NCBI GenBank assembly: GCA_910587015.1
Contig: CAJUME010000015.1
Span: forward strand, 1 to 64,000
Direction: 5' to 3'
Source of the DNA: an uncultured Christensenella sp.
GTDB lineage: Bacteria > Bacillota > Clostridia > Christensenellales > Borkfalkiaceae
Length of the DNA stretch: 64,000 bases
The position numbers were made by a program, and so were the translations under genes. Within the stretch, counting starts at the first letter, position 1; every line of letters begins with the position of its first letter. The notes under the pieces are model-generated. The model ran no database searches. It was given only the letters and a program-made list of their open reading frames with translations, and was not told where the DNA came from. Below are positions 1 through 9,607 of the stretch, in pieces.

Positions 1-1516
1 CGCTCAGCTTTTTCGCTGTTCCGCTTTTTGCGGTTTCTGTTAGAATTTCGTTCATAAGCGAGCATGTGCCCTCGGAAAAAACCTTTGAAGGGTGTTGTAC
101 GTGCTCGAAAATGGTTTTTCCGTTCGGCGCAACGATTTTTTTAATGAATCTCGAAGGTGTGTAGGCCCCGCCCGCGGGGAAAACTGAGTACATATCGGTC
201 AGATTTTTAAGGCTTAGTCCGTATTTCATGCCTCCCAACGCCAGCGCAAGGTTTTTTTCGTCGTCCTCAAGCGCGACATTCATTTTTGTTAAATATTTTT
301 CTGCCGTTTTGACGGTTAAAGTGTTCAAGGTTTTTACCGCAGGTATGTTATAGCTGTTTTTTATACTGTCGGTAACGGAGACGTAGCCGTGGTATTTTTT
401 ATCGAAATTTTCCGGTGAATAGCCGTTGTAATTGACCTTTTCGTCCAAAATTTTAGTAAACGGACTTAAAATTTTCTCTTCGAGTGCGGGGGCGTAAACC
501 AAAAGCGGCTTTATTGTCGAACCGGGTTGACGTTTTGCGCCGTTTATACTCGATTTAAATGCATTTACGCCGCCGTTGGACGTGATTATCACGGAATTAT
601 CGTATGAATAATCTATATTTTCTATATAATTTTGCAGTTCGGTATCAAGATAGGTATAAATTTTACAGCCGTTTTTAAGGTTGTAAAAATCCGTGTTTAT
701 TTCTTCAAGCTCGTCAAAAATGCCGCTCAGATAGTCGGTATTTCTGCCCGTTTTGTTTGTCTGGGTTGCATTTATAGGCTGATTTTTTGCCGTTATGCAC
801 GTTTCCTCGTCAATGAAATTGCATTCGAGCATTGCATTCAGCACAAGATTTCTGCGTTGCAGGCACTTTTCCGCATTTTTAAAGGGCGAATAATTATTCG
901 GTGAGGACAAAAGCCCAACTAAGGTAGCGCTTTCCGTCAGAGTAAGCTTGTCAGCGGTTTTATCGAAGTAAAATTCGCTTGCGCTTTGCAGTCCGTAACA
1001 GCTGTGCCCAAAATAAATGGTGTTCAGGTACATTTCCAGAATTTCGTCCTTGGAATAGCGCTTTTCCAGCTGTAAGGTTAGTTTTATCTCGTTAAGCTTT
1101 CTTTTTATGGTCTTTTCCTGCGAGAGGTGGGTGTTTTTTATCAGCTGCTGACTGATTGTGGAGGCGCCTTCCTTAAAGGAGCGGGAAACCAAATTTTTAT
1201 AGAAGGCTTTAAGCATTCTTTTATAATTAAGCCCGTTGTGAGAGTAAAACGTCCTGTCCTCGGAGGCGATAAAGGCGTTTATAGTGTGCTTTTCAAGCGC
1301 TTCAAGACTGATGCTTTTGTGATTGCCGGAGGTATTCGCGCTTGTAATTTCGTTGCCGTCCTTGTCGTAAATCAGAATATTCTGGTTGGGGTTTAAAAGC
1401 TTGCTCTCGTCAAGCCTTGCGTCCTTGGTTATTATAAAAAATGTTAAAACAAGCGTTGCGGCGACTGCGCAAAGGCTTAAAAGTATTATCAAAGAAATTT
1501 TAAGGAATTTAGCCAT
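1..1516 (-). CDS. Class A penicillin-binding protein (PBP1A-like), 3' end cut by window edge
   Basis: Bifunctional peptidoglycan glycosyltransferase/transpeptidase, membrane anchored and acting outside the cell. Reading the minus strand from the ATG at 1516 gives about 505 codons without a stop. A hydrophobic anchor covers residues 7-29. Glycosyltransferase family 51 motifs follow: SEDRTFYSHNG (catalytic Glu near 86), GASTISQQLIKNTHLS (117-132) and LEMYLNTIYFGH (160-171). The transpeptidase domain shows PGSTIKP (Ser 333, Lys 336), an SYN motif and KSGTAK near residue 499. The gene runs off the left edge shortly after the KSGT box, so the C terminus is missing. No strong Shine-Dalgarno sequence is seen before the ATG. 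It is divergent from miaB. Confidence 0.93.
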   Translation of the reverse strand, partial: MAKFLKISLIILLSLCAVAATLVLTFFIITKDARLDESKLLNPNQNILIYDKDGNEITSANTSGNHKSISLEALEKHTINAFIASEDRTFYSHNGLNYKRMLKAFYKNLVSRSFKEGASTISQQLIKNTHLSQEKTIKRKLNEIKLTLQLEKRYSKDEILEMYLNTIYFGHSCYGLQSASEFYFDKTADKLTLTESATLVGLLSSPNNYSPFKNAEKCLQRRNLVLNAMLECNFIDEETCITAKNQPINATQTNKTGRNTDYLSGIFDELEEINTDFYNLKNGCKIYTYLDTELQNYIENIDYSYDNSVIITSNGGVNAFKSSINGAKRQPGSTIKPLLVYAPALEEKILSPFTKILDEKVNYNGYSPENFDKKYHGYVSVTDSIKNSYNIPAVKTLNTLTVKTAEKYLTKMNVALEDDEKNLALALGGMKYGLSLKNLTDMYSVFPAGGAYTPSRFIKKIVAPNGKTIFEHVQHPSKVFSEGTCSLMNEILTETAKSGTAKKLS

Positions 1517-1559
1517 TATAAACAGTATTTATAAAATTTTATATTTGTTGCAAATTTTA

Positions 1560-1588
1560 TTGAAAAAATGTCGAAAAAATTGTATAAT
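1560..1588 (+). promoter_or_regulatory. Promoter of miaB, giving a probably leaderless mRNA
   Basis: TTGAAA at 1560-1565, a 17-bp spacer and TATAAT at 1583-1588 match the housekeeping sigma-A consensus. Transcription should begin near 1595-1597, at or next to the miaB ATG at 1597, leaving no room for a ribosome binding site. The same -35 hexamer reads TTTCAA on the other strand and could, weakly, serve the divergent PBP gene. Confidence 0.7.
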
Positions 1589-1596
1589 CAATATGT

Positions 1597-2916
1597 ATGA
1601 GCAAGTATTTCCATATTACAACCTACGGCTGTCAGATGAACGTGCACGAATCGGAAAAAATCGCGGGCATATTGTCGCGCATGGGCTATAAGGCGTGCGA
1701 TAATATCGAGGACAGCGACATAGCGGTTTTTAACACCTGCTGTATAAGAGAGAACGCCGAAAATCATGCCTTCGGCAATATAGGCATGCTTAAAAAGCTG
1801 AAAGCGAACAAGCGCGATATGCTTATAGCGGTGGGCGGTTGCCTTACCCAGCAGATAGGCAAGGCGGATACACTTCATGATAAATATCCGTATGTCGATA
1901 TAATTTTCGGCACGCATAATTTAAACGAGCTTGAGGAGCTGATTAATAAAAAACGCCGTCAGAAAAAAGCGGTTATAGAAATAGAGGACAGCGAGGGCGG
2001 CATTTGCGAGGGTGAAAAGCCGCTTAGGACAAGCTATCCGAATGCATGGATAAACATTACCTACGGCTGTAACAATTTTTGCAGCTACTGTATTGTGCCC
2101 TATGTGCGCGGCAGAGAGCGCTCGCGCCGTTCCGAGGATATAATTAAAGAGGCTGAGGAGCTTATAGCACAGGGCTATAAGGAGCTTACGCTTTTGGGAC
2201 AGAATGTAAATTCCTACGCCAACGGTACGGACGACTTGTCCTTTCCCGAGCTGTTGAAAAAAATTGCAGATATTGAGGGGAAATTCCGTCTGCGGTTTAT
2301 GACCAGTCACCCCAAGGATTTTTCGGAGGAGCTTGCAAGGGTCATTGCGGAAAACCCTAAAATCTGCCGTGCAGTGCATTTGCCTGTGCAAAGCGGCTCT
2401 GACAGCGTTTTGAAGGCAATGAACAGAAAATACACTGCCGCTGATTACATAAAAAAAATCGAAATACTCAAAAAATACGTTCCCGACTGCGCTGTTACGA
2501 CCGATTTGATTGTCGGCTTCCCCAACGAGAGCGAGGAGGACTTTAAAGCCACTCTATCGCTTGTAAAGCAAGTCGGGTTTGCCTCCGCTTTTACTTTTGT
2601 ATATTCCAAAAGAGAGGGCACTGTTGCCGCGAAAATGGACGGGCAGATACCCGAAGAGGTTTCAAAAAGGCGGATAATGGAGCTTATCAAGCTTGTAAAT
2701 GCGCAAACGCGCGAGCAAACCTCGCATTACGTCGGCAAAACGATTGAAATTTTATGCGAGGATTACGACGAAAAACGCGGTAAATATTTGGGGCGCGACG
2801 AATACGGACGTATGGCGTATTTTTCAAGCGGGGAAAATAAAAAAGGCGAATTTGTCAGGGTAAAGGTTGGCTCGGCAAACGGAATGTCGCTATACGGCGA
2901 GCTTACAGAGGAATAA
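1597..2916 (+). CDS. miaB: tRNA-2-methylthio-N6-dimethylallyladenosine synthase MiaB
   Basis: Radical SAM methylthiotransferase that adds the 2-methylthio group to i6A37 in tRNAs reading UNN codons. The 439 residues match the family. The N-terminal cluster domain has TTYGCQMNVHESE, FNTCCIRENAE and VGGCLTQQ, giving the three cluster cysteines. The radical SAM motif is YGCNNFCSYCIVPYVRGRERSR-like near residues 155-175, with the CxxxCxxC spacing. A TRAM domain ends the protein. The ATG at 1597 must be the start because the next Met lies after the first cluster Cys. No Shine-Dalgarno is present. MiaA, which makes its substrate, is encoded 4.5 kb downstream in the same run. Confidence 0.97.
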   Translation: MSKYFHITTYGCQMNVHESEKIAGILSRMGYKACDNIEDSDIAVFNTCCIRENAENHAFGNIGMLKKLKANKRDMLIAVGGCLTQQIGKADTLHDKYPYVDIIFGTHNLNELEELINKKRRQKKAVIEIEDSEGGICEGEKPLRTSYPNAWINITYGCNNFCSYCIVPYVRGRERSRRSEDIIKEAEELIAQGYKELTLLGQNVNSYANGTDDLSFPELLKKIADIEGKFRLRFMTSHPKDFSEELARVIAENPKICRAVHLPVQSGSDSVLKAMNRKYTAADYIKKIEILKKYVPDCAVTTDLIVGFPNESEEDFKATLSLVKQVGFASAFTFVYSKREGTVAAKMDGQIPEEVSKRRIMELIKLVNAQTREQTSHYVGKTIEILCEDYDEKRGKYLGRDEYGRMAYFSSGENKKGEFVRVKVGSANGMSLYGELTEE

Positions 2917-2920
2917 ATTT

Positions 2921-5497
2921 ATGGCTCTTTCACAAATGATGCAGCATTGGCTTTCCGTTAAGGAAAAATATAAGGACTGTCTGATTTTTTACCGCTTAGG
3001 CGATTTTTACGAAATGTTTTTCGAGGACGCAGTCAAGGCCTCAAAAATACTCGATTTGACGTTGACGGGCCGCGATTGCGGGCTTGAAGAGCGCGCACCG
3101 ATGTGCGGAGTGCCCCATCACGCGGTTGACGTCTACATACAAAAGCTTGTTTCGGTTGGCGAAAAGGTTGCCATTTGCGAGCAGCTGGAGGACCCCGCGA
3201 CCGCAAAGGGAATTGTGGAGCGCGGCGTGGTGCGCGTTGTTACCGCGGGCACGCTTAACGCCGATTCCATAGACGAAAAAACCAACAATTACATTTGCTG
3301 TGCGTATAAAAATCAGAACGGTATAGCTCTGTCGTGGGCGGATATTACCACAGGCGATTTGTCTGTAACCGAATTTTTCGGTGACGATTGCATTAAAAAA
3401 TGCATTGCGCAAATGACAAAGCTTGACGTGAAAGAGGTTATCGCAAACGATGATATGCTTTTGTCCGTCAGAGATTTGCCCGAAATTACGCGCGGAATTC
3501 TGCCGCATTTTTCCAACTTTCCCGACTGGGCGTTCGGCTATTCCGCCGCGGAAAGGCTTTTGTTGGAGCAATTCAATACAAAAACGCTTTCCGCTTATTC
3601 TGTTGCGGGCAAGTGCGATGCCGTTTCTGCAACGGGCGCGCTGTTGGAATACCTTAAAGAAACGCAGATGCACGCGCTTAAAAACGTCAACGGCGTAAAG
3701 TACATTGAAAACGAGAGGTTTATGCAGCTTGATTCCACCGCTGTAAGAAACCTCGAAATCGTAAAAACTCTGGGCGATGGAGGCAAATACGGCTCTTTAT
3801 TGTGGCTGTTGGATAAAACCTGTACCGCAATGGGCGCAAGACTGCTTCGTTCCTCCGTTTTAAGTCCGTATTTCGATAAGACGGCTATAAATTACCGTCT
3901 TGACGGCGTTGAAGAGCTGTTCGATTCCACCGTTATAAGGCTTTCCGTCACGGATTTGCTTAAAGAGGTAAAGGATATAGAAAGAATTGCGGGCAAGATT
4001 GCGAACGGCTCGGTTTTGCCGAGGGATTGCCTTGCTTTGTCGCGCTCGCTTTCGGTTATTCCGAATTTGAAATTCAGTCTTTCCGGCTTTAATTCCGCTG
4101 TTATCAAGGATATTTGCGCGGGGCTTTTGGATATGTCAGACATTGCCGCGCTTATCGATAACGCAATAAGCGCAAATCCGCCCGCGAATATGAAGGACGG
4201 CGGGTATATAAAAGAGGGCTATAACGTTCGGCTTGACGAGCTGAGAAATATAAGAAAGAACGGCTCTAAGGTGCTGTTGGAAATGGAGGCGAGGGAGCGC
4301 GATACCACGGGAATAAGAAATCTGCGTATCAGCTATAATCGCATTTTCGGGTATTATATAGAGGTTACAAAATCGTTTATCGACAAGGTGCCTCTAAGCT
4401 ATCAGCGCAAGCAGACGCTTGCCAATTCCGAGCGGTTCATAACCGACGAATTGAAGGAGCTGGAAGTAAAAATAATGTCCAGCGTGGATACCGCCCTTAA
4501 AATGGAGATAGAAATTTACGAAAAAATCAAGGGTATTCTCGCGGAAAATATCGAAAGCTTTAAAAGCATTGCGGAAAGCATTGCAAATCTTGATATTATT
4601 GCGGCATTTGCGGAAATTTCCAAAACAAACCGCTATGTCCGTCCCGAAATTGCCGAAAGCAATCAACCGCTTGTAATAAAGGAAGGGCGTCACCCCGTTG
4701 TTGAGGTCATTTCCAAAGAGCGGTTTATTCCCAACGACACGCTTTTGGACGAGGCGGAAAACAGAACCATGATTATAACCGGCCCGAATATGGCGGGCAA
4801 AAGCACATATATGCGGCAGACGGCGATAATTGCTATTATGGCGCATATCGGCTGCTTTGTGCCGGCAAAATCGGCAAAAATTCCGCTTATTGACCGCGTT
4901 TTTACCCGCGTCGGGGCAAGCGACAATTTAATTTCCGACCAGAGTACCTTTATGGTGGAAATGATAGAGGTTGCGACTATTATTCAGAACGCGACAAATA
5001 ACAGTCTGCTTATTTTAGACGAGGTGGGCAGAGGAACTTCTACCTACGACGGTTTAAGCATTGCTTGGGCGGTTATAGAGCATCTGACGGAAAAAATAGG
5101 TGCAAAAACGCTGTTTGCGACCCATTATCACGAGCTGACAGAGCTTGAAAGCAAGATGTCGGGCGTAAAAAATTATAAAATTTCCGTGCGTGAGTTGAAT
5201 GGAAGCATTGTGTTTTTGCGCAAGATTATGCGCGGCGGAGCAAACAGAAGCTTTGGCATAGAGGTTGCTTCGCTTGCGGGCATACCGTCTTCGGTCACGG
5301 GCAGAGCAAAGGAAATTTTAAAGGCTGTGGAAAGCGGCGACAAATCGCGCACGGCGCCGACGGTTGAGGCAGAGCCCGCTGATGATATTGCTTTAACCGA
5401 AGTTGAGAGAATTTTAGCGGACACGGATATGGACAATCTTTCACCGATGCAGGCGTTTTTGCTTGTATCCGACCTTAAAGAAAAGGTGAAAAAATGA
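2921..5497 (+). CDS. mutS: DNA mismatch repair protein MutS
   Basis: Mismatch recognition ATPase of 858 residues, the usual MutS1 length. The mismatch-binding loop GDFYEMF carries the Phe-x-Glu wedge. The ATPase domain shows Walker A GPNMAGKSTYMRQ, STFMVEM, Walker B LLILDEVGRGTSTYDG and ATHYHEL. An upstream in-frame extension exists, but the ATG at 2921 is preceded by GAGGAA at good distance and gives the canonical MALSQMMQHW beginning. It lies 4 bp after miaB and overlaps mutL by 4 bp (ATGA), so the genes are probably cotranscribed and translationally coupled. Confidence 0.97.
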   Translation: MALSQMMQHWLSVKEKYKDCLIFYRLGDFYEMFFEDAVKASKILDLTLTGRDCGLEERAPMCGVPHHAVDVYIQKLVSVGEKVAICEQLEDPATAKGIVERGVVRVVTAGTLNADSIDEKTNNYICCAYKNQNGIALSWADITTGDLSVTEFFGDDCIKKCIAQMTKLDVKEVIANDDMLLSVRDLPEITRGILPHFSNFPDWAFGYSAAERLLLEQFNTKTLSAYSVAGKCDAVSATGALLEYLKETQMHALKNVNGVKYIENERFMQLDSTAVRNLEIVKTLGDGGKYGSLLWLLDKTCTAMGARLLRSSVLSPYFDKTAINYRLDGVEELFDSTVIRLSVTDLLKEVKDIERIAGKIANGSVLPRDCLALSRSLSVIPNLKFSLSGFNSAVIKDICAGLLDMSDIAALIDNAISANPPANMKDGGYIKEGYNVRLDELRNIRKNGSKVLLEMEARERDTTGIRNLRISYNRIFGYYIEVTKSFIDKVPLSYQRKQTLANSERFITDELKELEVKIMSSVDTALKMEIEIYEKIKGILAENIESFKSIAESIANLDIIAAFAEISKTNRYVRPEIAESNQPLVIKEGRHPVVEVISKERFIPNDTLLDEAENRTMIITGPNMAGKSTYMRQTAIIAIMAHIGCFVPAKSAKIPLIDRVFTRVGASDNLISDQSTFMVEMIEVATIIQNATNNSLLILDEVGRGTSTYDGLSIAWAVIEHLTEKIGAKTLFATHYHELTELESKMSGVKNYKISVRELNGSIVFLRKIMRGGANRSFGIEVASLAGIPSSVTGRAKEILKAVESGDKSRTAPTVEAEPADDIALTEVERILADTDMDNLSPMQAFLLVSDLKEKVKK

Positions 5498-7476
5498 GAA
5501 AAATCAATATTCTTAGCAAAAATATATATAACAGAATTGCCGCGGGCGAAGTAATAGACCGCCCGTATTCCGCTGTTAAGGAATTGATAGAAAACAGTCT
5601 TGACGCTGGCGCCGACAGTATTGAAATTTATATTGAAAAGGGCGGTAAACAGCTTATAAGGGTTATCGATAACGGTTGCGGTATCGAGCGCGATGATATG
5701 CGCGCGGCGTTTTTGCCGCATGCGACAAGCAAAATTGCCACTGCGGAAGATTTGGATTATATAAAAACGCTTGGCTTCCGCGGAGAGGCGCTTGCAAGCA
5801 TCTCGGTTATATCCAAGGTGGAGCTTATTTCGGTAACGGATGGCAATTCCGCTTATAAGGTAGACTGCGAGGATGGCAAGGTGGGTGAAATTGTGCCCGC
5901 CGCGCTTGAAATGGGCACGCAGATAACGGTGCGCAACCTCTTTTACAACACGCCCGTACGCGCAAGATTTATGAAGCCCGATAAAAAGGAAGAGGCAGAC
6001 GTTACTGCCTTTGTTTCCCGCTATATTTTAGGTAATCCGTATGTTTCTTTCAAATATTTTGTTGACGGAAGGCTTGTTTTGCAGTCCTACGGCGGCGGCA
6101 GTGCCGAGGCTATGGCGCAGATTTACGGCGCGAAAGTTCTTTCTCAGTGCTATACTCTGGACGCCGAAAGGGACGGCATAAAAATAAGGGGCTTTATCGG
6201 CAACCAGAATTTTTTCAAGGCGAATAAAACCTATCAAAGTCTGTTTTTAAACGGCAGGTACATAGTCAATAATACTGTTGCGACCGCAATTTCGCAGGCG
6301 TATGCAAGCTATACCATGAAAAGGCAATTTCCGTTTTATGTGCTGTTTATTGATGTGCCTGCGGATATTGTCGACGTAAACGTGCACCCCAGCAAGGCAG
6401 ACGTGCGGTTTGTTGACAATAAGTTTATTTTCGGGGTTGTTTATTCGGTAATATCCTCGATACTCGATGGAACGGCGCGGGCGGCTGAATTTGTTGTGAA
6501 CGGAAACGAAGCGCCTTCGCCTTCGGAAAGCGTTTCAGGCGGTGCGGGCGAGGCGGTGAAAAATGCGCAGACTGATAGCTCTGTACAGGCTAACGGAGGC
6601 GAGGCAGAGCTGCAAAGGCTTATAGAAAAATACAAGCCGCAGAAGGCAATTAAGACAAGCTTTAACGAGCCCGAGCAAGCGGAAAATTCCCGCGGCGCCG
6701 CCGAGCGTTCTGTACCCGCAATAGAAGAAAAACCGAGATTTTTTAATCCTACGCTCGATTTGACCATTGACGATTTTGCTACGGTAGATAAGCGCAGTGT
6801 TATGAGCGTTTCCGATAACACCGTGCCGCCCGATTTTTCCAAGAGCGCGGCATACGAGATTGAAAGCGGGTATTTTGCGGCAAAGCAGCAGAAAATAGAA
6901 TTTGAAAGCTGTAAATACAAGGGCAATTTTTTCAATACATATTTAATATACGAATACGGCGACAACGCTTATCTGATTGACCAGCACGCCGCGCATGAAA
7001 GATTGATTTATGACAGTCTGCGCAAAAAGCTTGCGGAAAGAAGCATTGCGCGGCAGCTTTTGCTTGTGCCCTATATTTTTGAAACAAACCCAAGCGAGAC
7101 ACCTTTTATAGAGGGTAAAATTCCGCTTTTGCGGAGTATGGGCTTCGGAATTTCTCCCTTCGGCACTGGCGCTTTCAGAATAGACGAGGTGCCCGTGGAT
7201 TTGCAGGAGATTGATATAGAAAAATTCTTTGCCGAAATTCTGGAAAATATAGACGGGCTTAAAGAAATTAAGCTTGAGGATATTTTAAAGGATAAAATAG
7301 CAATGACGGCGTGCAAGCATGCGATAAAGGGCGGAATGCGGTTGACTGAAAGCGAAATCAAGGCGCTGTTCAAAATGCTTGACGGCGATACGGGACTGAA
7401 ATGTCCGCACGGTCGGCCGGTTTGCGTCACGCTTTCAAAGCGCGATATAGAGAAAATGTTCAAAAGGATAGTGTAA
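5494..7476 (+). CDS. mutL: DNA mismatch repair protein MutL
   Basis: Partner of MutS, 660 residues. The N-terminal GHKL ATPase has ELIENSLDAGA, DNGCGI, HATSKI and LGFRGEALASI. After a low-complexity linker (about 330-440) the C-terminal domain carries DQHAAHERLIYD, ACKHAIKGGMRL and CPHGRPVCVTL. These are the metal-binding motifs of MutL proteins with nicking endonuclease activity, so repair here is probably methylation-independent (established for the family; inferred for this protein). It starts inside the mutS stop codon. Confidence 0.97.
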   Translation: MRKINILSKNIYNRIAAGEVIDRPYSAVKELIENSLDAGADSIEIYIEKGGKQLIRVIDNGCGIERDDMRAAFLPHATSKIATAEDLDYIKTLGFRGEALASISVISKVELISVTDGNSAYKVDCEDGKVGEIVPAALEMGTQITVRNLFYNTPVRARFMKPDKKEEADVTAFVSRYILGNPYVSFKYFVDGRLVLQSYGGGSAEAMAQIYGAKVLSQCYTLDAERDGIKIRGFIGNQNFFKANKTYQSLFLNGRYIVNNTVATAISQAYASYTMKRQFPFYVLFIDVPADIVDVNVHPSKADVRFVDNKFIFGVVYSVISSILDGTARAAEFVVNGNEAPSPSESVSGGAGEAVKNAQTDSSVQANGGEAELQRLIEKYKPQKAIKTSFNEPEQAENSRGAAERSVPAIEEKPRFFNPTLDLTIDDFATVDKRSVMSVSDNTVPPDFSKSAAYEIESGYFAAKQQKIEFESCKYKGNFFNTYLIYEYGDNAYLIDQHAAHERLIYDSLRKKLAERSIARQLLLVPYIFETNPSETPFIEGKIPLLRSMGFGISPFGTGAFRIDEVPVDLQEIDIEKFFAEILENIDGLKEIKLEDILKDKIAMTACKHAIKGGMRLTESEIKALFKMLDGDTGLKCPHGRPVCVTLSKRDIEKMFKRIV

Positions 7477-7478
7477 TT

Positions 7479-8384
7479 TTGAATAAGGTTCTCGTAATTT
7501 GCGGCGCAACGGCATCGGGTAAGACATCGCTTGCAGTGGAATGCGCAAAAAAGCTGAATACAGAGGTTATTTCCGCAGATTCCCAGCTTATTTATAAGGG
7601 CTTGAACGTTGGAACGGCAAAACCAACCGCCGAGGAAATGTGCGGGGTCAAGCATCATATGATTGATACGGTTGAGCCGAGCGAAAGCTTTAACGTTGGG
7701 AATTACCGCGAAAAAGCGTTGCCGATTATGAAAAATCTGCTTGCAAGCGGTAAAATCCCCGTAATTTGCGGCGGAACAGGCTTTTATATCAATTCGCTCT
7801 TGTTTGATTTGTCTTACGGAAATATTGAGGGAAGCGAGGAGGTCAGGCGCAAGTATACCGAATTTTTAGACCAAAACGGTAAGGGGGCGCTTTTTGAAAG
7901 GCTGAAAGAGGTTGACCCGCAAACAGCAAAAAAACTGCATATTAACGATGTTAAAAGGGTAATCCGCGCGCTGGAAATTTACGAGCTGAGCGGAAAAAGA
8001 AAGTCCGAACAGCACGATAATATGGTTTCTGCATTCGATTATCTTGCAGTCGCGATAAATTTCAAGCGTGAAGAGCTGTATGACAGAATAAACAAGCGCG
8101 TTGACAAAATGCTCGATTGCGGACTTGTTGAAGAAGTGCAAGGCTTACTGTCGCGCGGAATAGACGAAAAATATCAGTGTATGCAGGCAATCGGCTATAA
8201 AGAAGTGGTTTTGGGGCTTAAAAATGGTGATTTGCGTAGTACTATGCGTGACATAATTAAGCAAAATACGCGACATTATGCAAAAAGACAGATAGTTTTC
8301 TTTAAAAAACTGCCGAATATCGTCTGGCTGGAGCCGGAGCAAGCCACGGCAGAATACATTACGGAGCTGTTGAATGAACACTAA
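7479..8384 (+). CDS. miaA: tRNA dimethylallyltransferase MiaA, carrying an in-frame palindromic element
   Basis: Transfers dimethylallyl to A37 of tRNAs, the substrate later used by MiaB. The P-loop is GATASGKTSLAVE, followed by ISADSQLIYKGLNVGTAKPT, HHMIDTVEPSESFNVGNY and GGTGFYI. The likely start is the TTG at 7479, two bases after the mutL stop and preceded by AAGGAT; the longer frame from 7401 is only mutL overlap. This gives 301 residues, normal for MiaA. Residues 252-259 (LRSTMRDI) are encoded by a palindromic element also found in two other genes here, just before the conserved NTRHYAKRQ helix. It overlaps the next gene by 11 bp. Confidence 0.95.
   Translation: MNKVLVICGATASGKTSLAVECAKKLNTEVISADSQLIYKGLNVGTAKPTAEEMCGVKHHMIDTVEPSESFNVGNYREKALPIMKNLLASGKIPVICGGTGFYINSLLFDLSYGNIEGSEEVRRKYTEFLDQNGKGALFERLKEVDPQTAKKLHINDVKRVIRALEIYELSGKRKSEQHDNMVSAFDYLAVAINFKREELYDRINKRVDKMLDCGLVEEVQGLLSRGIDEKYQCMQAIGYKEVVLGLKNGDLRSTMRDIIKQNTRHYAKRQIVFFKKLPNIVWLEPEQATAEYITELLNEH
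8230..8257 (+). repeat. In-gene palindromic element, copy 1 (in miaA)
   Basis: The core GCGTAGTACTATGC followed by GTGACATAAT is shared with copies at 23209-23236 and 49884-49906. The centre AGTACT is palindromic. It is read as RSTMRDI in the miaA frame. Two of the three copies also share an ATTTGC lead-in. Confidence 0.75.
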
Positions 8385-9588
8385 AAAGTTTATAGAAAAT
8401 TGCGAAAAAAAGCTTGAGGAAAGGTTTAAGCTTGCGGAAAATATAGCGTATTTTAACCAGTCGAAGGTTTTAGAAGCGTTTAAGGAGTATAATGTAGCCT
8501 TGCGCCATTTTAACGGCTCTACGGGCTACGGCTACGACGACGAGGGGCGCGATACTTTGGGCAAGCTGTACGCAAAAGCTTTCGGCGCAGAGGCGGGAAT
8601 AGTTTCACCGCATCTTTTATCGGGTACGCATGCGCTTACGGTTGCGCTTTTCGGACTGCTTCATCCCAACGATACGCTGTTTTGTATCAGCGGTATGCCG
8701 TACGATACAATCCGCGGAGTAATTTTCGGCGAAAACAACGGCTCGCTTAAGGATTTCGGCATAAATTTTGAGTATTGCGAGCTTGATAAAACGGATAAAT
8801 TCGATAAAGCGGCAATCAAGGCAAAGCTTAATTCAGCCGTTAAGGTTGTTTATATTCAGCGTTCGCGCGGGTACGAGCTACGCGACGCTTTTTCTTGCAA
8901 GGAAATAGGCGAAATCTGCAAATTTGTGCGCTCGCTCGGCTTTGGCGGCTGTATTTTTGTTGATAACTGTTATGGCGAGTTTGTCGAAATGACCGAGCCG
9001 ACAGAGGAGGGCGCGGATATTATAGTCGGTTCGCTTATAAAAAACGCAGGCGGCGGACTTGCGCCGACGGGCGGTTATATTTGCGGTAAGCAAAATTATA
9101 TCGATTTAATCGGCAAACGGCTTACCGCGCCTTCAATCGGGCTTGAAGTCGGCTCGTACGAAAGCGGTTACAGATATTTTTATCAGGGGCTTTATATGGC
9201 TCCGCACGTTGTTGCGCAGGCTATAAAAACAAGCCTTCTGATAGGTCAGGCTATGGGGGAGCTGGGCTATAAAAATTATCCCTCGCTTGATAAAGCTCCG
9301 CACGACATAACCCGCGCAATTCAGTTTGACAGCGCGGAAAAAATGGTTAATTTTATCCGTGAAGTGCAGTACGCTTCGCCTGTGGACGGTTACGTCACGT
9401 GCGAGCCGTGGGATATGCCCGGCTATGAGGACAAAATTATTATGGCGGCGGGTACGTTTGTTTCGGGCGCAAGTATAGAATTGTCTGCCGATGGACCCGT
9501 AAAACCGCCTTACATTGCATATTTTCAGGGTGGCTTGACGTACGAGCACGGCAAATTCGCTCTTGACAAAATTTTAAATAAGCTGTAA
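8374..9588 (+). CDS. PLP-dependent methionine gamma-lyase family protein
   Basis: A 404-residue fold-type I PLP enzyme of the Met_gamma_lyase family, often annotated as aluminium resistance protein in Bacillota. Visible features are HFNGSTGYGYDDEGRD, VSPHLLSGTHAL, DNCYGEFVE and the probable PLP lysine in GSLIKNAGGGLAPTGGY. The true substrate of this family is not settled; cleavage of a sulfur amino acid is a family-level guess. GGAG precedes the ATG. The position directly after miaA, with overlap, is common for this family in Clostridia and Bacilli. Confidence 0.88.
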   Translation: MNTKKFIENCEKKLEERFKLAENIAYFNQSKVLEAFKEYNVALRHFNGSTGYGYDDEGRDTLGKLYAKAFGAEAGIVSPHLLSGTHALTVALFGLLHPNDTLFCISGMPYDTIRGVIFGENNGSLKDFGINFEYCELDKTDKFDKAAIKAKLNSAVKVVYIQRSRGYELRDAFSCKEIGEICKFVRSLGFGGCIFVDNCYGEFVEMTEPTEEGADIIVGSLIKNAGGGLAPTGGYICGKQNYIDLIGKRLTAPSIGLEVGSYESGYRYFYQGLYMAPHVVAQAIKTSLLIGQAMGELGYKNYPSLDKAPHDITRAIQFDSAEKMVNFIREVQYASPVDGYVTCEPWDMPGYEDKIIMAAGTFVSGASIELSADGPVKPPYIAYFQGGLTYEHGKFALDKILNKL

Positions 9589-9607
9589 AATTAGTACAGA
9601 GGTTGAT

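Noticed and set aside
3041..3673. A 210-codon minus-strand frame inside mutS
   Set aside because: Antisense of a conserved domain, no motifs, no start context.
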